From Talaromyces rugulosus (lineage: Eukaryota > Ascomycota > Eurotiomycetes > Eurotiales > Trichocomaceae): 64,000 bases of DNA. The DNA is taken from contig NC_049565.1 in assembly GCF_013368755.1 (NCBI RefSeq), positions 1,054,001 to 1,118,000 of the forward strand. The letters run 5' to 3'. Below the pieces are notes generated by a model, which did not search any database, was not told the origin of the DNA, and worked only from the letters and a program-made list of their open reading frames with translations. Below, one piece after another: positions 1 through 11,942 of the stretch. Each line of letters opens with the position of its first letter. Positions within the stretch are counted from its first letter, which is position 1. A program made the translations under genes and the position numbers.

Positions 1-19
1 CCCCTTGGCTCTCCTCCTA

Positions 20-118
20 TCTCTCTCTCTGTGTCTGTCTCACTCCTCCCTCACTCTCTCTCTCTCTCTCTCTCTGTGTTTCTCTCTCCCTCAACTCTCT
101 CTCTATCTCTGATCACTC
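20..118. repeat. CT dinucleotide-rich microsatellite
   Basis: This is a nearly continuous run of CT units broken by a few GT, TCC and AA interruptions, in the leader of the first gene. Confidence 0.8.
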
Positions 119-154
119 TCCTCCACCTCCCCTCGTTTTTCCATCTCCCCCTTC

Positions 155-186
155 CCCTGCCCTGCCCTGCCCTGCCCTGCCTTGCC
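155..186. repeat. CCCTG pentanucleotide tandem repeat
   Basis: About six consecutive CCCTG/CCTTG units are visible just downstream of the CT tract. Confidence 0.8.
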
Positions 187-979
187 CTGTTCCGTTCCGA
201 TCTCCTGACCCTGTCGGAAAACGATCGTCTCGGCTGCTTTTCTTCCACTATTATTGCAGGATCTGGTTATCTTCTTATAGTATTTCTTGTTATATTATTA
301 CTTCTGCCTTACTACTATTGCTCAAATTATATTCTTCTCCTTTTCCCCCTCTTTTCTCTTTTCTCTTCGTCTCATCTCCGCGCTGCTCGGGCAACTTTGA
401 TGATTGCGCTCCCCTATTGACAGCCGTGTCCCTTTCAAACCAACGCCCGCCCCTCTCCTCAATTCCTGCTTACTCCCGACCAGGATCGACCAAGGGTGAG
501 TCAAAATCCATCGCCTTTTGCTCTCGTTCTCGTCGCGCGTGCTTTCTTCTTGATCTCCGCCATTGCCTGCTGCACCCGACCTTCGTTCTTTTCGTTTTGT
601 TTTAAACCTTCTCTTGGCGTTCGCGTGGTGCCGGTCCTTCCTGTCTCTGCCTCTCCCCTGAACGACCCTTCGCCGCCGTCGTACAGTACGTGCCTAACCG
701 TCCGCCGTGTTTTGTGCCTGGCCTTTTTCTTCTCTTTTTTTCCTTCGATTCTGCATCGCCCTGTTCTTCGAGTCGCTAGACCCAAGACTAACAACCCACG
801 CCCTAGATTCCGACGGATCGAGGTCTCACCACTCAACCATTACAAAGCAAGGACAAGTAATCGACATCGACGGTCGCCCGGTGTCCATACGGAGTAGACC
901 GCCTGCCAGGTACAACAGTCAGTCTCTTTGACCGTTGATAGCCTACCCATATCTTCTTCGACCGGAGGAAAACCCCATC

Positions 980-3173
980 ATGGCTGCGTTGGTTCAAACG
1001 ATTCCCCAGCAGAACGGCACCGTCACTCTCCTCCAAACCCGGCCATCTTCAGCCTCTGGTCACAGCAGCTTCGTCTCGGCGTCTCAGGTTTCCCAGCCTC
1101 AGTTCAATCGTGGCCACGCCATGTCGTTCAGCTCCTACAATGGCGTCAACACGTCTGGCCCCAATAGAGCCTCGGTCGCTCCCTACGCCTTTACCAGCAC
1201 TCCAGGCCTGGTTGCTGCCGCCGGCAACGCACCCCAACGACAGCCTCAGACTTATGCGTCGGCCGTGACGCAAAATGGTGCTCCCCAGCACTTGTCCCAT
1301 TTCGCAGCTGGTTCTGTGTCCTCATCATCGACTTCTTCCAACTCCTCCTCCCGCCCTTCATATATCTCCCAAGACGACAGCATTCTCTCCTCGCGACGAC
1401 GTCAAGCCGACACAGCACCTCGTCCGTTGTCGACAGTGAATCTGCCCTCCCAATCACCGTTCCTGAATCTGTCCTCGCCCGCCACGACCAAGACCACGAA
1501 GCCCTCGCCCGACCGTTATCGCCGGGGTAAGCGTTCTCAGGACACCAACACAGCCCAGCCTGCCGTTGCAATACCGACTCGATCTTCGTCATACGACCCT
1601 GCAGCAGCCACGACTATCTCGCAACCGTCCCGGCCAACTATCGCTGGCCATGTTCGAGTTCCGAGCGCGGACGACACCCGCGTTGAGAAGCCAACCAACC
1701 CCGACATAGCAAACCGATATCGTCGCCGGAGCTGGGCCAGCATCGATGCTGCCGGAGCCCACGCTCAGGAACCACCCTCTCCTTCTTTCTTTTCTCCCTT
1801 GCCCGAGCTAAAATTCGACAACGAACCGACTCGTCCAGCATCTTCCTATTCACAAAGGAACACTTCATCGGAGAGCGTCCATTCCGACCACAAAGGCTCC
1901 GCCGGCACTTCACATAATCCTTCCCCGTTATCAAACCAAATGATTCCCGAAACGCCTACATCTCCAGCGCTCAAGACTAGCCCTGAGATTGCTCACAGTC
2001 CTGCGGCACAGCGGCTGGCCGATATCAGCAAAATGAGCGGCAAGAAGCCTGGCAAGTCCCGTCTTCGAAGAGCCTTTTCCTTTGGAAGTGCGGCAGAACT
2101 TCGTAAGGTATCGGCCCAAAACTCCATGGGAAGCCATATTGATCAGGACCCAACCGGCGAAGAGTTGGACCCGGAACAAGCCGCTATTGCCGCACGGCAA
2201 GAAGCCAACGGTCTTGGAAACAGCATTTATACTCACCAGTTGGGGTCCACGGATAACCTTTCAATCTCCTCGACAGCCTCATCGGCATCGATCATGCTCC
2301 GAAAAATGGGCCGGGGCATGAAAAAGTCCACTCGCTCGCTTGTTGGACTGTTTCGTCCAAAATCAATTTCAAACATGCAGACTGATTCTGTGACAGTCGA
2401 GCCGACTGCCCAGGTGTCGGTTGTCAACATTGAAGCTGAACGGAAGACGGTCGTTGCCAATCCGGATCCTCATGACCAAAGCGGCGGCGGAACTGTTTTT
2501 CCCAAGATTCAAGCGACCAAGATCCAGGCCCCCTTGGTATCAGAGCCTGCTTCTAACGATGGGAACAATTCTCGCAAGAGTATCCTTGGGGGAGAGCGTG
2601 AGCGTGCAGAAGTTTTGGCTGCCGTGAAAAAGGGCATTTTGAAACGTTCGTCTGACCAAGTTGTAGAATTTAACGACATGGCTAATTTGTGTGTAGGTTC
2701 TGGCAGCTCCTCTCCTGTTGTCAGGCCCACGGAGCCAACTCGGCCATATACTGGGGACTCGCCAAACTCGAGCGCCCCTAGCACTCCAGACGAGCAATCA
2801 CACCGTATCGGACACCGACGAACGGATACGGTCAAGATTGAAGGCGAAGACTACTTTTTGCAACCGGGGAAGCTTAACCCTGACTCCAAGAGTGCTCCAG
2901 GAACACCACAACCAGTGGTGAGCAGGAGCATTGTGTTTAGCCCGCGCATCCAATTCCACGAGACTTGGCCAAGTGGCGAATACGACCGGCGTGGAGAAAT
3001 CGCAACTTGCAACAAGTTGACTCCTCTTTTGGCTCAGCAGATCAAGGAGGAGCTGAATACCTTCAAAATGGTAATTAATCTTTACTTTCCAACAAGTGTC
3101 AGGACAAGTGGCTAACAGATTGTAGGAAATGGAGGTTCATGAGACATCAAAAGTCTACACGCATTTCCTTTAA
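980..3173 (+). CDS. Bni4-like protein phosphatase 1-targeting protein
   Basis: The protein has about 712 residues in two exons, 980-3070 and 3126-3173. The intron (GTAATT...TTGTAG) joins in frame and adds a short tail ending THFL. Most of the chain is Ser/Pro/Thr-rich and looks disordered, with a basic patch (KSRLRRAFSFGSAAELRK) in the middle. The C-terminal end is the recognisable part: an RVxF-type docking motif (PRIQF) followed by YDRRGEIATCNKLTP and a segment LAQQIKEELNTFKMEMEVHE. A conserved C-terminus of this kind, with an RVxF motif near the end, is what I recall for yeast Bni4, which brings the PP1 phosphatase Glc7 and chitin synthase III machinery to the bud neck. A second RVxF-like stretch is QVVEF. 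I chose ATG 980 because the upstream in-frame ATG at 935 lies in the leader. The family assignment rests on memory of the C-terminus; the role in septation or chitin placement is inferred. Confidence 0.6.
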
Positions 3174-4523
3174 TGGCATTTCGATCGGCGTTTAGCAACC
3201 AAAATCACTTTCAAGCATATTGCATCATTCCCTGTTACGATCTGGGATGGCTTGTTGAGAAAGAGTTTCAAGACTGTTTTGTATTAGGGTCAGACAGACC
3301 CACTGTAAATTTTTTTTCTCTCCCTTCATTTTTCTTTCAGCTCTTGATATATTCACACTCTGGACTCATTCCGCAGCGGTAGCGATCCATCCACTCCCAT
3401 ATTTTCATTATATTCTACCTTGACTTGGGCTGCGTGATCCTCGGTGTTCTGGCGACCGCGGTGTTTATAATCGGTCCCGTTGATACTCTCTTTTTCTGCA
3501 GAGGTAGCAAGCATATATGATGCGTCTCTTTCAGACCGTTTGTGTTTAACTGCCCATGTCTGTGTTTTCATCACATGTCTATCTTTTTGAGTGAGCGTCC
3601 CGTCATGTATTTCTTTTTTCTCTTTCTCGTGTATCATCTTTTGATCTCCATGAGTGGTTTGGATTTGTGCAGGAGCTATTGCTTCTATTCGTCTTAATTT
3701 CTTGAGGTTGGAGACTTGTCTATTGGGAGGGAGAGCATAGCATCAAATATGTTAGGCATGTCAGGCATGCGTAATTCTCAACCTATCTGACTACATGTAG
3801 CTCCACGTTCAAGTTTTAGATGTAGAGCTGGTCATTCCATGATTCTATCTTACTGCTATGACAGTTGGCTTAATGTCGAAATACTAGAATGACGACAGTC
3901 TACCTGATCCCACGGCTTTTAGAAAATTTGAAAGTTAATTATAATAAATATTCTGATTAGGGCTGAATGTTAATAGTATACGAGTGACCAGAAAAGGACT
4001 GCACTCGAGTGAATCGTTCTTATATTGATTGCAAAAAAAAAAAAAAAACCGTGCACGCTTTCACTCACTTCTTGATCCTTGCAGCCAAGAGATATTTAAA
4101 CTATGTTCATAATTTATTCCGAGGCTTCTTGTTCCACTTTGTTTATGTTAGATCGTACTGTACGAAATGTTTTTCATGACCAGGAAGGAGCATTTTTTGA
4201 TCAGCTTGGAACAAACAACCATACATGTATCCCCGGACATTTTAACCCAGCTCACCACCAACCACATATGATTTAAGATCCTGCATGACGCCGTGTCGGC
4301 CCAATATTAAAGCCTGACTGACCATCGGATATCTTGTCCCACTTCACCCCCATCTCAACCACAGTCTGTATAAGTCAGTTAGATATATGTCCCTCAAAAA
4401 CAACGAGAACTCAAAATATAATTACATGTACTTCAGGATCAATATCCAAGTTCCTCTCTCATATTCGCAAAAATACAAATATACTGAAAGTCAGATTCAT
4501 GCCTTGAAAAATCAAATGACAAG
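3174..4523. other. Intergenic, no gene seen
   Basis: This is the 3' flank of the Bni4-like gene followed by AT-rich DNA. A run of about sixteen A sits at 4033-4048. The open frames are short and show no family resemblance. Confidence 0.6.
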
Positions 4524-5557
4524 ATGAGTGATACAGGTCAGTCTTTTCGTGTGCTCTGTACGTGTACACAAAATATTTATTTCCCCTGAAGCGCAGCAGG
4601 ATGAAAATGACCGAGTTAAAAAAGAGAATGGAGAAATTTTCCGTCAGTTGAATGAAAGGTCAGTAGTCCCTAGTTCTATCTATACACTGCAAGATTCTTA
4701 CATGTACATCCGATAGCGAGCTCCGGGGGAAGGTCAAAGTCATAATCATCATAGGTCCTGCGGGCTCTGGTAAAACGAATTTAGTGAAATTGATCACTAA
4801 TAAGGATATGAAAGTCGGACACGACCTGAAAAGCGGTATGTCGTATAAAATTAAAAATTTCAAAACACTGCTCTAACTTATATACGAGGGACACGTATTT
4901 CCCCAATGCGTCTTCGCTCAAATTCATAATGAAACATACATCTTTATCGATACCCCAGGGTTTGGAGATCCTGATCTACCGGCTGAAGAAGTCGAGGCTA
5001 TAATCTACTCCACGCTTGGTTACTTTACTCGTGCTCTCGGTGGTGTTCATGGAGTACTACACGTCCAAAGCATATTCGAACCTCGCTCTTCTCAGGAAAT
5101 AAGGGATAGTATCCGTTTTCTCGACAAGATTGCTAGTGAGAACATAAGAAATAGTGTTCTTTTCATAACTACGAAATGGGATCTCATAGGTAAAAGGAAG
5201 GGAGACTTTGAAAAGTTGGAGATGCAAATGGCCAAAGAAGAGTGGAAGATCTTTGGTATTGACAGCCGCGATGGTAGCAGATCCTTTCGTTTTGGAGTCG
5301 ATGTCGAACAAGACAATGACGAGGATAAAGAAATAGCAAAAAAGAAGATTATTAACAGTGTCTTCCAACGCTATCGGATAAAAAAGCCGGAGGAACTAGT
5401 TATGCCATTCTCGGAATGGTCTGGTGGTGAGCAGTTTGTAACAATTGCGATGTATACCATTGGTGGAATGGTCGTCACAGGCATGGGAGGAATACTTACA
5501 TTAGGTGTCATGTTCGGAGAGGTGGCTGTTGATTTTTCAATTAAGTTCTTATTTTGA
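4524..5557 (+). CDS. AIG1-like P-loop GTPase, frame broken once
   Basis: Exons read as 4524-4536, 4592-4658, 4717-4835 and 4889-5557, each bounded by GT-AG introns with fungal branch-point sequences. Exon 3 holds the P-loop GPAGSGKT (G1) followed by VGHDLKS and, across the splice, a Thr in the switch I (G2) position. Exon 4 holds DTPGFGD (G3) and TTKWDL (G4). The C-terminus has a glycine-rich hydrophobic segment of about 25 residues that could be a membrane anchor. This order fits the AIG1/GIMAP-like and related fungal septin-type GTPase families. Exon 3 splices into exon 4 one base out of phase: the G2 region and the DTPGF region lie in different frames, with a slip best placed near the CCCC run at about 4902. 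It is either a real frameshift (pseudogene) or a sequence error. The substrate and role are unknown. Confidence 0.6.
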
Positions 5558-6882
5558 TGGCAGGAAGTAAAATCTAGCGATAATAATGGACAATTTCTAG
5601 GATATTTATACTGTTGGATAATACGATAGTCTATGGTTTTTGACAATCAGATCTTAATAGATATCTTGAAAAATACTATTATGACTCTCTACTTTATTAT
5701 TTTTTGTCAATAGAGTCTAACTTAATCTATAACCGGTCATTATGCACGCTGCCTGGAACACTTGAAGAGTAGTCTGTCAGACAGTCAGTCTTGGGTCCCT
5801 GACCACTACCATAACAAGAGTATACGAGTTTGATTATAGCCTCTAAACCTTTAGTAGATAGGTTTCTGTGTAAAGAACTAGGTTTAAGGGCTATCACGAT
5901 ATTTAATGTACATGTATGTATTTAATCTCTTAGAGTCTGCATAGCACCGCAATAAAGAGGAACCTACATATATGTACACCAGACGGTACATATTTACGCA
6001 ATATGTAAAAAATGAGTGCGATGGCGGAAAGGCACGGCTGAATCTATCGCCGCTTTTACGCTATTTCATGATACCTCACCTCTAGATCCTAGAGCTATGC
6101 TAAGCGCTCCCTAACCGCATGCTGAGCGGATGCTACTGTTCACTGAGCTCTTGGGGGCGCTTACAGAAAAGATACTGTCACTATAAATACTACGCTAGAG
6201 AAGGTAAAAAACTAATCCTTTAAGATCTACACTAATCGTAAAAGCTATAACTTTATGACCTCTGAGGTTCGCAAGGCCGTATTGGCCAAGTCACAGCGTG
6301 CCCTTGTATCAGTGGGGGCTACATCATGCGCGTTGAAGTGGGTTAATGGACTAATCAAGTACCTCGACATTGGCAAGGCTGACACCAAGAATATCACAAG
6401 GCTGGCTTAGTTTCCGGTAAGAGATTATTGTAATTAACTTCCCCTCTTTTAAGTTTTTTACGGAATATCCACTCTTAAGCATTTACGTACTCGCCAAACT
6501 GCACTGTCATGTAGGGAATTTATTGAGCAGCGTGGCTATACCATTTTTGGAGAGAGCATTGACATCAAATGCGTAATAAATTCTTAGTGGTCATTTAAAC
6601 CCCAATGTCCAAGTTCGTTACAACCAACATTACATATTAACTACCGAACGCCGTGGATACTGAGGGTTAAATGAAATTGATTTTAGTGCGTAGTCGGTTC
6701 ACATGGATGTAGCTATGTAAATCTTGGTCAATTTTTTAAGTTGATTTAGATAGATATATATATATCAGTCCAGCAGTATGCCAACAGGGATTGATGTCTA
6801 CTTTTTCCAGCGCCAGCGCCAGCACCGAATCAATTGATATTGATCTTGAACAGTTCATCTCATCCCAGTTGAAAGAAGCAAT
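5558..6882. other. AT-rich intergenic stretch, no convincing gene
   Basis: The region is AT-rich and full of stops. One small open frame (6255-6410, 51 residues, starting MTSEVRKAVLAK) and a few readable fragments near 6490-6590 could be remnants of an older gene or transposon, but I recognise no family. The last few hundred bases are the promoter of the prenyltransferase. Confidence 0.5.
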
Positions 6883-7935
6883 ATGGCGGAAAGCAACCAG
6901 CTCGCAGACCAGCAAGTGCTGCAAAACTTCCACAAATCATGGGCCCTGCGCGTTCTCCCCGACTCCCTGAAGCCGTACGGCGAGCTTCTACGCCTTCACC
7001 GACCAGCTGGCATCATGATGTTCTATTTCCCCTGTCTCTTCGGCACATTCCTTGTCGGCGCCCTCAACTCCTCCAAATCCGTTGATTTCTTGCATCTCAT
7101 CCTCCTCGAAAACGCCAAACTCCTACTCCTCAGCTTCCTGCTGCGCGGCCTGCTCTGCACCTGGAACGACATCATCGACCAAGACGTCGACCGCCAGGTA
7201 GCACGCACACGCGTGCGCCCCATCGCGCGCGGCGCAGTCTCGACGCCTGCGGCGCTGGTTTTTACGGGTTTGCAGGTGTATTTGGCGTGGCTGGGGTTTG
7301 GCTTGTTGCCAGCAGAGTGTCTCACGGCGGCACTGCCGTTTCTGGCGCTGCATGTTTTTTATCCCTTTGCGAAGCGGTTGACGCATCATCCACAGTTTAT
7401 TCTGGGGCTTGCGCATACTAATGGGGTGTTTATGGCGTTTCCGGCCATGGGGATGCCTCTTTTGTCTCTGGGTGGTATTTTGTCGCCGTGGTCGTCTGTT
7501 GGTGAAGAGGAAGGGCAGGCAAATCTGCTATGTGCAATTGCCCTTAGTCTGGCTATCCTCTTCTGGACCCTTCTAAACGACACTATCTATGCAGCCCAAG
7601 ACCTCGCTGACGACAAAAAGGCCGGAGTAGGATCAACAATGATCTACTGGGAGGATCAAGCACGCAACTTTCTGCGCGTGCTGGGTATTCTCACGGTAGT
7701 GGTGCTCCTGGGTATCACGTTCGTCATGAGACGCTGGTCCATCACGGATGGGGTGGTGTACAGCGCGCTGACGTGCGGGGGAACGATGCTGGGACTGTAT
7801 CTCATGGTCGAGTATGTGGATTTGGAAGATCCGGCGAGCTGTGGATGGTGGTTTAATCGGGGAAATGTGTTGGTTGGGGGAGCCATAGCCAGTGGGCTTG
7901 TGGGTGAATGTCTGGCTGGGACGGTGTGGCAGTGA
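6883..7935 (+). CDS. UbiA-type membrane prenyltransferase
   Basis: The protein has 350 residues in a single exon with several hydrophobic helices. It carries both aspartate-rich motifs of the UbiA superfamily: NDIIDQDVDR at residues 95-104, and NDTIYAAQDLADD at 232-244 followed by KAGVGST. These bind the prenyl diphosphate through magnesium. The N-terminal RLHRPAG segment is also typical. Fungal cluster enzymes of this class farnesylate or geranylate aromatic acids (COQ2-like chemistry, as in DMOA-type meroterpenoids); a few, such as the fumagillin beta-trans-bergamotene cyclase, act as terpene cyclases instead. The motifs here look like a normal transferase. It is the first gene of the cluster and reads toward the convergent O-methyltransferase at 8044. 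The aromatic acceptor cannot be read from the sequence. Start 6883 opens a frame with no earlier in-frame ATG nearby. Confidence 0.88.
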   Translation: MAESNQLADQQVLQNFHKSWALRVLPDSLKPYGELLRLHRPAGIMMFYFPCLFGTFLVGALNSSKSVDFLHLILLENAKLLLLSFLLRGLLCTWNDIIDQDVDRQVARTRVRPIARGAVSTPAALVFTGLQVYLAWLGFGLLPAECLTAALPFLALHVFYPFAKRLTHHPQFILGLAHTNGVFMAFPAMGMPLLSLGGILSPWSSVGEEEGQANLLCAIALSLAILFWTLLNDTIYAAQDLADDKKAGVGSTMIYWEDQARNFLRVLGILTVVVLLGITFVMRRWSITDGVVYSALTCGGTMLGLYLMVEYVDLEDPASCGWWFNRGNVLVGGAIASGLVGECLAGTVWQ

Positions 7936-8043
7936 TAATCTTTCAACATTGGAATATGAATATCACGTTATACATGCATATTATTTGTATCAATAGCAGA
8001 TGAGGAAATTCAATAAATGCATCAATTGATATACAAGTATACG

Positions 8044-9498
8044 CTACTTATCTTTTACTACCTCAATGATACTCTCTGCAGACGCCCCCGAATTCCAAAT
8101 CTTCACCACCGTCAAGCCCGCTCTCGCAATCAATTCACGCCAGTTCTGCTCAGTCCGCTCTGCAGAGCTCAGAACCATCATCATCTGCATATCCGATGTC
8201 GTCTTCTTCCACTCGGACAGATCCTGCACCTCGTCCGTACGCACGACAGTCTCATGTATCAACAACCTACTATATCCAACCTGCATCGCCAGGCCAATCT
8301 GGCCCAGAATCACACCAGCCTCTCGATCTGGCCAGTCATGCAGCACGGTATGTAGATAATACACACGCGCTCCTCGCACGGGCTGCTGCTGAAAGAAGTC
8401 GTGGGCCATTTTGCGAATGAGACTTTCGCCTACAGCGTTGACCAGCGTAGCCTGGCGATCTTGCAAGATGAGCTGCCCTGGTGTCGGCGCGACGATTCTA
8501 GCTGTATTATTACCGTCAAGCAAACCCTGCCAGAGATGCAGCAAGCGCTGCAGATCATGTCCGCGCCCGCCCCCAACATCCACCACCAATGCACTACTAG
8601 ATGTGGATTCTGCGCATCTGAGAATCTCGTTCTCCACAGGATACAGATCCACCCAGCTGGTCTTGTTCGCGGCGTACGTTGTCATCATTAATTGGAAGGT
8701 GGCCATCTCGGATGGCCGGCTTTGCAGATCAGCAAAGCGAGACACTCCGCGCAGATAGTGCCAGTTTGTGGCCTTGGCGTCCGCGGGGTTGGCGTATTTA
8801 TTTGACTGGAGATATGCCGGCAGAGAAGAAAATCCTGGGAGGCTTGTTTCGAAGCTGTCTTTTCTATAAATATCACTCATGTAGCAATGTATGGTACATA
8901 CTTACAGAAATGGCAGCATGCTGGCGTACTCGGGCAGCCCGAGTGAGTGTGCAAACCGCGAGAGCCTGTACACACCTGGGGCCTCTTCGTGTAACATATT
9001 GGTGGCGGCGAGGTGTCGCAGCAGACGAGCTAAATCTTGCAGTCAGTAATACACTGTAAAACCTTTTTTTTTTTCCAGGCTACTAACACAGCAGCATTTC
9101 ATCGACGTCAACGAGACGGGCGAGCGTGCTCGCTGACGCTGGCTCACCATGCAGGGGCTGTTGCAGCCACTGCACAAACAGCCCTGCGTCTACGCACGTT
9201 TTGAGTGCGGCGAACACGGAGGGCTGCAATTAGTTTGGTTATTATTAGTATTATTATTACGTGGCAGTTTGAGGATGTATGTTGTTGAAGGGTCTACCTG
9301 GGTGAAGACAATCTGTAGTGCGCTCTCCCACGGCGTCTCTATGCGCGACAAAGCAGCTCGCATGGCATGCACAAGCGCTACTCTTTCATCTTCATTGTTC
9401 AGGATTGCACTGTCAATGCGGTTCAGTTGCTGGAGGAGAGAGGTGTCCATGTCGACATTGATTTTGTAAGGTGCCATTATAGTTGTGGAGGGGCTCAT
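8044..9498 (-). CDS. Class I SAM-dependent O-methyltransferase (first copy)
   Basis: This is a fungal plant-type O-methyltransferase (sterigmatocystin 8-O-methyltransferase-like fold) of four exons on the minus strand, about 410 residues. The N-terminal part (helical, SPWES-like motif IETPWESA) is the dimerisation and winged-helix region. The SAM site is VVDVGGGRGHD, and the catalytic stretch is HTVLHDWPD with the general-base histidine. The C-terminus ends in SIIEVVKDK. Introns lie after the first exon (donor after FTQ), after DEMLL and after SMLPF. I chose ATG at 9498 (MSPSTTIMAPYK); an ATG 21 bases further in is an alternative, and a longer in-frame start at 9561 looks like leader. It is convergent with the prenyltransferase and is a clear paralogue of the gene at 18785-20275, with the same intron positions. 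It probably methylates a phenolic or enolic hydroxyl of the cluster product. Confidence 0.85.
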
Positions 9499-9897
9499 CT
9501 TTATGCTCTTTGTATCAATGAGACAGTTACGCCGGATAGAGTAATTAAAGAAGATCGACAATAATCCCTGCTTCTAATTTTGGACTATGGATAATAAACG
9601 GCCCCGGAGTACAGTACGCGCAGGGTCCGGTTATCCATCGGCTTTTGAGTATCTTCCGACTAGCAGTTCGTATATAATGCTGGTTATAAATTTCCATGTT
9701 ACACAGTGTGTGGTCGTACGAATCTACAGTACGTACACATTACATGTAATTACGGTCAGAAACCTCTGAATTGTAAGAAATAAAAACCACAATCAACTGT
9801 CTGTATTATCTGTATTACTGGAACCAACGAGTCACCAGAAAATGTATATCTGTATCAAATATTCCAAAATTCCCTCCCAAAAAAAAAAAAAACACAT
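9499..9897. other. Short intergenic gap, no gene seen
   Basis: This is the promoter of the O-methyltransferase and the 3' flank of the rhodopsin-domain gene. An A-run lies near 9879-9892. There is nothing else I can support. Confidence 0.5.
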
Positions 9898-11207
9898 CTA
9901 TCGCGTCACGCTGATTTCGACTGTCTTGGAAATCGCCTTGTTATTGTTACCATTGGCAAGCGGCACAAGGGGCGTGGTATCTACCGTGTCTGGTCCATCA
10001 CCAGCCCTCGAATTTGGCTTGAGCGTGTTTCTGGCGCTGGAAGAGTCGGCGTATTGGTAGTCGTTGTATCGTCTGGGCCGGTTGAATCGCTGGCGACGCT
10101 CCTGCGAGAAGAGCGGGGATAGGGCTGGGATGGTTGCGCAGATAACTGCCATTGTGGTTTCGAGACTATTTTGTGTCTAGTTAGCAGGAGAATAAATAGT
10201 TTTTGAAGAGAGATACGGACCTTCCAAAGACGATCAGGATTGCAAAGCTGTCTGCAGTATTGTCAGCATTTGTTTATTTTGTATTAGTATTTGAGCCTAC
10301 AGATTGGATCCGACGAGGTTTGCGTGTATGCAAGCGCCGTTCTCGCAGTGGCACAGATGCCAGGGCTGTAGACATTAGCATAGGACAAAGCCAAAGGAAC
10401 AAATCGAACATACATGATACTAACACCCATCAACGAGCAGACGGCAATCTTCAGTCGTGTGTTCATCTGCACAGTCCATAGGAAGTACACTGGCAATCCG
10501 GCCAGAAGGAAGTCGCTGAGAATCGAGATAGCTATAGCATCCCAGCGGTTAGCGGATTTCTTTCTTTAAAAGAAAAAATATTAGAGTATCAATCCGTACC
10601 CCCGTTGAAGTTGTTCACAAACGATCTAGCCTCTGCAGACCAACAGTGGCCCTTAATCGTCACATCCCACAGCGCCGCCGTCGGCGTACATTGCACAAGC
10701 ACCAGCACGCCCGTGATCGCAAGCGAAATGGTCATAAACACCGCATACCCATAAAGAAATGTCTTGAGTCTGGACGTAATGGCAAACAGACGAATAACAA
10801 ACAGCGCAGCCGACAGTCGCGCGAAAATCACAGAGTAGATCTCGAGAAACTCGGCGATATACTGGAATTTGCCCAGGAGGACGGAGTCTGCAGGATCCAC
10901 GCAGAGGAAATGCTTTCCGATGCCGAGGCGGACGGTCTCGTAGAGGCAGGCAAACGTTGGAATCACAATGGCCTTTGTTCGCTATTAGAAGGAAAGATCA
11001 GTGATCAAATGTTGGGCTGATGGTACTCACGAAAGATATCAGGATGCAAGCATCATCCCACCAGAAGTTCTTGACAAGCTTTACTCGTACCCAAATTCTC
11101 AGCGGTACCACGACTCCGACAATCGCGAGGGTGATTGCTGAAATGGCGAGGAAAGCGTTGGCCGCAGCGTTTCGTTGGCAGTCTTTCGGCCGACTTTGGC
11201 CTTCCAT
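9898..11207 (-). CDS. Rhodopsin-domain integral membrane protein (PTH11-like)
   Basis: There are six exons on the minus strand, about 350 residues. The chain has seven hydrophobic segments in the order of the fungal rhodopsin domain: an N-terminal helix, then the signature RIWVRVKLVKNFWWDDA, a Cys-containing loop, the stretch ALFVIRLFAI, a second Cys loop (VQCTPTAALWD), the NFNGAISILSDFLLAGLPV helix and a final helix with ALAYTQTSSDP. A hydrophilic tail of about 85 residues with Arg-rich and Asn-rich parts follows. Junctions checked by frame include DACILISF to RTKAIVIP, NFNG to AISILSD, VSII to PGICATAR and FGRS? to LETTMAVIC. Such proteins are common in filamentous ascomycetes, and some act as surface receptors; their function is mostly unknown. 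It sits between the two methyltransferase genes and starts divergently from the hydrolase at 11943. It is not a Pyr4-type terpene cyclase by size or motifs. Confidence 0.8.
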
Positions 11208-11942
11208 ATCTTCTCGCAGCGACCGCGGCCTAGGTTGATATTCCGTAGTTTATGGGAGATAGCATGCACATGCTGTCTTCAAGATCGAAGCCACAGTGGT
11301 TGTAAATCAGGCAGTGAATTGCCCCCAATTCTATGGTCCAATAATAGATCCAGTTACTTCAAGTTACTCCAAGTTACTTGCAATTGTTACTTACAACTGT
11401 TACTTACAACTGTTACAACTGTTACCACACAGCCGATGCCATGACCTTGGGCTTGGGCAGCCCCGCAGGACTCGTAAAGCGAAACGGTAGTCCATACACA
11501 ATATGCATGTACTAGTAACCCGGGTACGGAAATTAAGATTCAATAGTTTTCCTGTACTGTAGCATCCCCAACACCTTCTTGGCAGCGTTGCATGCAGTAC
11601 GTAATCACCAACACTTTCAAATTTGATCTGCGAACTTCTGAATGGCAGACTCGTGTGCATGCAGTAATTGTTAGTACTGTATTATCATTCCCTCCCCTCT
11701 CACTCAAGTGTCCTTTGATCTGCTACGATCTGTATGCACGTGTGGTATTATATTTCGAACAAAAAATAACCTTGCTAAGCCTGCAAGAAAAGAACAAAGA
11801 AACCAAATAATTAGTTAGTTCAATGTTAACAACAATAAATCTGTAACATTTGAAAAGTACTTATACCCCACCCTCTCTCGGAGATATCAGCATTTGAACC
11901 CACTACAGTATTCTGATATACTTTCCATAAAACCCCGACCAA
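11208..11942. promoter_or_regulatory. Divergent promoter between rhodopsin-domain gene and hydrolase
   Basis: About 735 bases separate the two starts. The region contains a repeated TTAC-rich block at 11349-11425 but no gene I can support. Confidence 0.5.
11349..11425. repeat. Imperfect tandem repeats rich in TTAC
   Basis: Three units like AAGTTACTYC are followed by three to four units like TTACAACTGTTAC, all in the shared promoter. Confidence 0.65.

Larger units (their letters stand above)
1..979 (+). promoter_or_regulatory. CT-rich upstream region and leader of the Bni4-like gene
   Basis: No convincing protein gene lies here; the open frames on both strands are low-complexity. The stretch is strongly pyrimidine-rich, which is common in promoters and 5' leaders of filamentous fungi. 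A donor-like GGTGAGTC at about 493-500 suggests an intron in the leader, but I could not fix its acceptor. The next ATG with good context is at 980. Confidence 0.5.
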
